Part shown: positions 29,756-32,594 of the stretch, one piece after another
How positions within the stretch are numbered: position 1 is the first letter of the stretch
How the letters are laid out: each line of letters starts with the position of its first letter
NCBI GenBank assembly: GCA_016214175.1
Contig: JACRPB010000116.1
Location: 1-32,594, forward strand
Reading direction: 5' to 3'
DNA from: Rhodocyclales bacterium
GTDB lineage: Bacteria > Pseudomonadota > Gammaproteobacteria > Burkholderiales > Rhodocyclaceae
DNA length: 32,594 nt
Made by a program: the position numbers and the translations under genes
The notes under the pieces: generated by a model
Told to the model about the DNA's origin: nothing
The model's input: the letters and a program-made list of their open reading frames with translations, nothing else
Database searches by the model: none

Positions 29756-31503
29756 TCGACCCCCCCGAGATAGGCTTCGCGCACCTGCGGATTGCGCTGG
29801 ATCTCCGCCGGCAGGCCGGTGGCGAGATGTTCGCCGAACTCCATCACCGCGACGCGGTCGGCCAGGCCCATGACGAAGTCCATGTCGTGTTCGACCAGCA
29901 GGATGGCCATGCCGTCGGCGCGCAGTTGGCGCAGCAGTTCGGCCAGCGCCTGTTTCTCCAGATGGCGCAGGCCGGCCGCCGGCTCGTCGAGCAGCAGCAG
30001 GCTCGGATCGCTGGCCAGGGCGCGTGCGATTTCGACGATGCGCTGCTTGCCCAGCGGCAGGCTGCCGGCCAGATCGTGCAGGTGTTCGCCGAGTCCGCAG
30101 CGCCGGCATTGCAGCGCGGCTTCGGCGCGGATGCGCTTTTCCTCGGCGCGATCGAGGCGGCAGGCGGAGGCGACGAAATTCTTGAAGCCGCGCTGGTGGG
30201 CGCCGAGGGCGACGTTCTCCAGCACCGACATGCCCACGTTCAGACGCACGTGCTGGAAGGTGCGGCTCATGCCGCGCTGGGCGATGGCGCGCGCATCGAG
30301 GCCGTCGATGCGCAGGCCGAGGAAACGGATCTCGCCTTCGCTGGGCGGATTGACGCCGGAAATGCAGTTGAACATGGTGCTCTTGCCGGCGCCGTTGGGG
30401 CCGATCAGGGCGAGGATTTCGCCGGCGCCGACGGCGAGGCTCATCTGGTTGTTGGCGATCAGACCGCCGAAGCGCTTGCTGACCTCCTTGGCCTCCAGCA
30501 CGACCTCACCGCGCTGCGGCTTCGTGCGCTGCGGCAGCGGCTCCGCCGCCTCGACGTCGTGCCGGTCGGCGCCGCGCGGCGCCAGCCGCAGCAGCAGCGG
30601 CATCATGCCCATGCGCGCCCGATGCAGCAGGACGATCATGACCAGGCCGAAGACGACGACTTCGAAATTGCCTGTCTTGCCGAGCAGCGCCGGCAGGATG
30701 TCTTGCAGCCATTGCTTGCAGAGCGTGACGAGGGTGGCGCCGACGACGGCGCCCCAGATGTTGGCGACGCCGCCGACCACGGCCATGAACAGGTATTCGA
30801 TGCCGATGTGGAGGCCGAAGGGCGTCGGATTGACGAAGCGCTGCAAGTGGGCGTACATCCAGCCTGAGATGCAGGCGAACTGCGCCGCCATCATGAACAG
30901 GATCATCTTGTAGCGCGTCGTGTTGATGCCCATCGCCTCGCTCATGATGGCGCTGCGCAGCGAGCGCATGGCGCGGCCTTCGCGCGAATCGAGCATGTTC
31001 TGCGAGCCGACGATGGCGGCGAGGACGACGCCCCAGATCAGGTAGAACAGGGCGCGGCCGCTCTTCAGTTCGAGCCCGAACAGGTCGATGGCCGGAATGC
31101 CGGAAATGCCCGAATGGCCGCCGAGGAACTCGACGTTGCCGAAGATGAAATACAGTGCCAGGCCCCAGGCGATGGTGCCCAGCGGCAGATAGTGGCCGGA
31201 CAGGCGCAGCGTGATGAAGCCGAGGAACAGCGAGATGCCGGTGGTGATCGCCATGCCGACCAGCAGCGTGCCCCAGGGCGACATGCCGTGCGCCGTGGTC
31301 AGGTAGGCGCTGGCGTAGGCGCCGACGCCGACGAAGGCCGCCTGGCCGAAGGAGGTGAGGCCGCCGATGCCGGTCAGGAGCACCAGGCCGAGCGCCACCA
31401 GCGACGCCAGGCCGATGTAGCACAGCAGCGTCACGGTGAATTCCGGCAGCAGCGGCTGGACCAGGAAGAGGACGGCGGCGAATACGAGCACGAAACGGTT
31501 CAT
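29752..31503 (-). CDS. Fused LivM permease-LivG ATPase
   Basis: 583 residues joining two importer subunits. Residues 1-305 form a LivM-type permease with about eight to ten helices and the conserved GQAAFVGVGAYASAYL, RLSGHYLPLGT and NPTPFGLHIGIEYLFMAVVGG segments. A linker of about 35 residues with many charged residues follows. Residues 340-583 form a LivG-type ATPase with Walker A GPNGAGKST, signature LPLGKQRIVEIARAL and Walker B LLLLDEPAAGL. ATG 31503 is preferred over GTG 31506 because AGGAGG is then correctly spaced. The start overlaps the livH stop. The fusion is in frame without a visible error, so it is a genuine single polypeptide. Confidence 0.94.
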   Translation of the reverse strand: MNRFVLVFAAVLFLVQPLLPEFTVTLLCYIGLASLVALGLVLLTGIGGLTSFGQAAFVGVGAYASAYLTTAHGMSPWGTLLVGMAITTGISLFLGFITLRLSGHYLPLGTIAWGLALYFIFGNVEFLGGHSGISGIPAIDLFGLELKSGRALFYLIWGVVLAAIVGSQNMLDSREGRAMRSLRSAIMSEAMGINTTRYKMILFMMAAQFACISGWMYAHLQRFVNPTPFGLHIGIEYLFMAVVGGVANIWGAVVGATLVTLCKQWLQDILPALLGKTGNFEVVVFGLVMIVLLHRARMGMMPLLLRLAPRGADRHDVEAAEPLPQRTKPQRGEVVLEAKEVSKRFGGLIANNQMSLAVGAGEILALIGPNGAGKSTMFNCISGVNPPSEGEIRFLGLRIDGLDARAIAQRGMSRTFQHVRLNVGMSVLENVALGAHQRGFKNFVASACRLDRAEEKRIRAEAALQCRRCGLGEHLHDLAGSLPLGKQRIVEIARALASDPSLLLLDEPAAGLRHLEKQALAELLRQLRADGMAILLVEHDMDFVMGLADRVAVMEFGEHLATGLPAEIQRNPQVREAYLGGVE

Positions 31504-32540
31504 CACTCCTCCTCTTCCACGTGATGGGTGGTGAGGGAGCGCAGCAGCAGCACCGGAATGATCAGCGTGAACACGATGACCTCCTTGAAGGCGCTGGCCC
31601 AGAACGAGGCGTAGGACTCGATCAGGGCGACCAGCAGGGCGCCGACCGCCGCCAGCGGGTAGCTGGCGAGGCCGCCGATGATGGCGCCGACGAAGCCCTT
31701 GAGGCCCATCAGGAAGCCGGTGTCGTAGTAGATGGTGGTGATCGGCGACACCAGGATGCCGAGGAAGGCGCCGACCAGGGCGGCGAGCGCGAACGAGAGC
31801 TTGCCGGCCATGTCGGTGGAAATGCCCATGAGGCGGGCGCCGGTGCGATTGATGGCGGTGGCGCGCAAGGCCTTGCCGTAGAGCGTGTGCTCGAAGAAGA
31901 CGAACAGCGCGGCGATGAGGAACAGCGTGACGCCGACGATCCAGAAGGTCTGGTAGGGCACCGTGGTCGGTCCCAGGGTCAGCGCGCCCTCGGTGAAGGC
32001 CGGCGTGCGCATGCCTTCGGCGCCGAAGAACAGCAGCCCGAGGCCGAGCAGGACCAGGTGCACGGCCACGGCGACGATCAGCAGCAACAGCACGGTGCTT
32101 TCCGCCACCGGCTGAAAGGCGAGGCGGTAGATCAGCGGCCCCAGCGGCACAACGATGGCCAGGGTGAGCAGGATCTGCGCCACCAGCGGCAGGGTCGCCA
32201 GCGGCAGAACATGCAGCAGCCCGGCCAGCATCAGGGGCAGTCCGGCATTGACGAGCAGGATGACCGGCACTTCGGCCTTGCGCTCTTCGCGCAGCGCGAT
32301 CACGCTATCCGTCAGCGCCGCAGCCATGCCCAGCACCGCCAGGAACCAGATCGTCGGCGGCACGTGGCCGCCTTGGACGAAGGCCAGCGAGAGCGCGCCG
32401 TAGGCGACGAATGCGCCCTGGGGAATGAAAATGATGCGGGTCACCGCGAAGACCAGCACCAGGGCCAGGGCCAACAGGGCGTAAATGGCGCCGTTGGTGA
32501 TGCCGTCCTGGATCAGCAGCAGATGAATGGAAATATCCAT
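31503..32540 (-). CDS. livH: ABC transporter permease LivH-like
   Basis: A 345-residue inner-membrane permease of the branched-chain amino acid importer type. The N-terminal DGITNGAIYALLALALVLV and the late segments RTGARLMGISTDMAGKLSFALAAL and GFLMGLKGFVGAIIGGLASYPLAAVGA are hallmark LivH features. It is longer than E. coli LivH because of extra hydrophobic segments at about 80-130. It is the first gene of the operon in this window. The 54 bp upstream of its ATG (32540) to the window edge show no other gene, and the promoter may lie there or beyond. Confidence 0.94.
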   Translation of the reverse strand: MDISIHLLLIQDGITNGAIYALLALALVLVFAVTRIIFIPQGAFVAYGALSLAFVQGGHVPPTIWFLAVLGMAAALTDSVIALREERKAEVPVILLVNAGLPLMLAGLLHVLPLATLPLVAQILLTLAIVVPLGPLIYRLAFQPVAESTVLLLLIVAVAVHLVLLGLGLLFFGAEGMRTPAFTEGALTLGPTTVPYQTFWIVGVTLFLIAALFVFFEHTLYGKALRATAINRTGARLMGISTDMAGKLSFALAALVGAFLGILVSPITTIYYDTGFLMGLKGFVGAIIGGLASYPLAAVGALLVALIESYASFWASAFKEVIVFTLIIPVLLLRSLTTHHVEEEE

Positions 32541-32594
32541 CGCCTAGGCCCGCGCCTGCCGGGATGGATAGAGCCCACCGCGCCGGGTTGGCGC

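Noticed and set aside
1-32594. CRISPR array, insertion sequence or prophage module
   Set aside because: No regularly spaced repeats, transposase, integrase or phage structural gene could be seen on either strand.

Overview
The window is a GC-rich, densely coded bacterial chromosome segment. Gene content (EtfBA with FadE-type acyl-CoA dehydrogenases, a feruloyl-CoA-synthase-like ligase fed by a branched-chain-type ABC importer, many c-di-GMP and two-component proteins) and protein style suggest a betaproteobacterium, plausibly of the Rhodocyclales (Azoarcus/Thauera/Sterolibacterium-like). The taxon is an inference from style, not from a marker gene.

Layout. (1) 1-4787: a 5'-truncated hybrid histidine kinase, a radical SAM protein of visibly lower GC, and a second, paralogous hybrid histidine kinase on the opposite strand, so that two related sensors face each other across the radical SAM gene. 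(2) 4934-9633: a minus-strand operon etfB-etfA-ECF-type permease-acyl-CoA dehydrogenase, divergent from a TetR-family regulator. Two copies of a TetR-type operator lie 52 bp apart in and beside the divergent promoter. Both the first gene (etfB) and the last gene (acyl-CoA dehydrogenase) carry an internal deletion that shifts the frame, while the genes between them are intact. (3) 9650-18838: a minus-strand signalling block. In transcription order it holds a periplasmic binding protein, a PAS histidine kinase and a NarL-type regulator (overlapping genes), then a PAS/HD-GYP/hemerythrin c-di-GMP phosphodiesterase, a PAS chemoreceptor, and a GGDEF-EAL protein with a c-type haem motif in its periplasmic part. 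(4) 18903-21193: small redox genes: a flavin-reductase-like protein, a cysteine-rich 75-residue protein, a FrnE-like DsbA protein, and divergently an exported peroxiredoxin followed by a 42-residue lipoprotein. (5) 21194-21688: a gene-poor stretch with several hairpins and tRNA-Val(GAC). (6) 21689-32540: one long minus-strand catabolic operon: livH, a livM-livG fusion, livF, a binding protein, an acyl/aryl-CoA ligase of the feruloyl-CoA synthase family, enoyl-CoA hydratase, thiolase, a hotdog thioesterase and an intact acyl-CoA dehydrogenase.

How it fits together. Region 6 reads as uptake of an aromatic or phenylpropanoid-type acid, CoA activation and beta-oxidation of its side chain. Its dehydrogenase needs an electron-transfer flavoprotein of the kind encoded in region 2, so the broken etfB matters: either a second copy exists elsewhere or the break is an assembly error. 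Region 3 has the parts to couple oxygen/redox state (haem, di-iron hemerythrin, PAS) to c-di-GMP and chemotaxis. No CRISPR array, insertion sequence, phage gene module or rRNA is visible.
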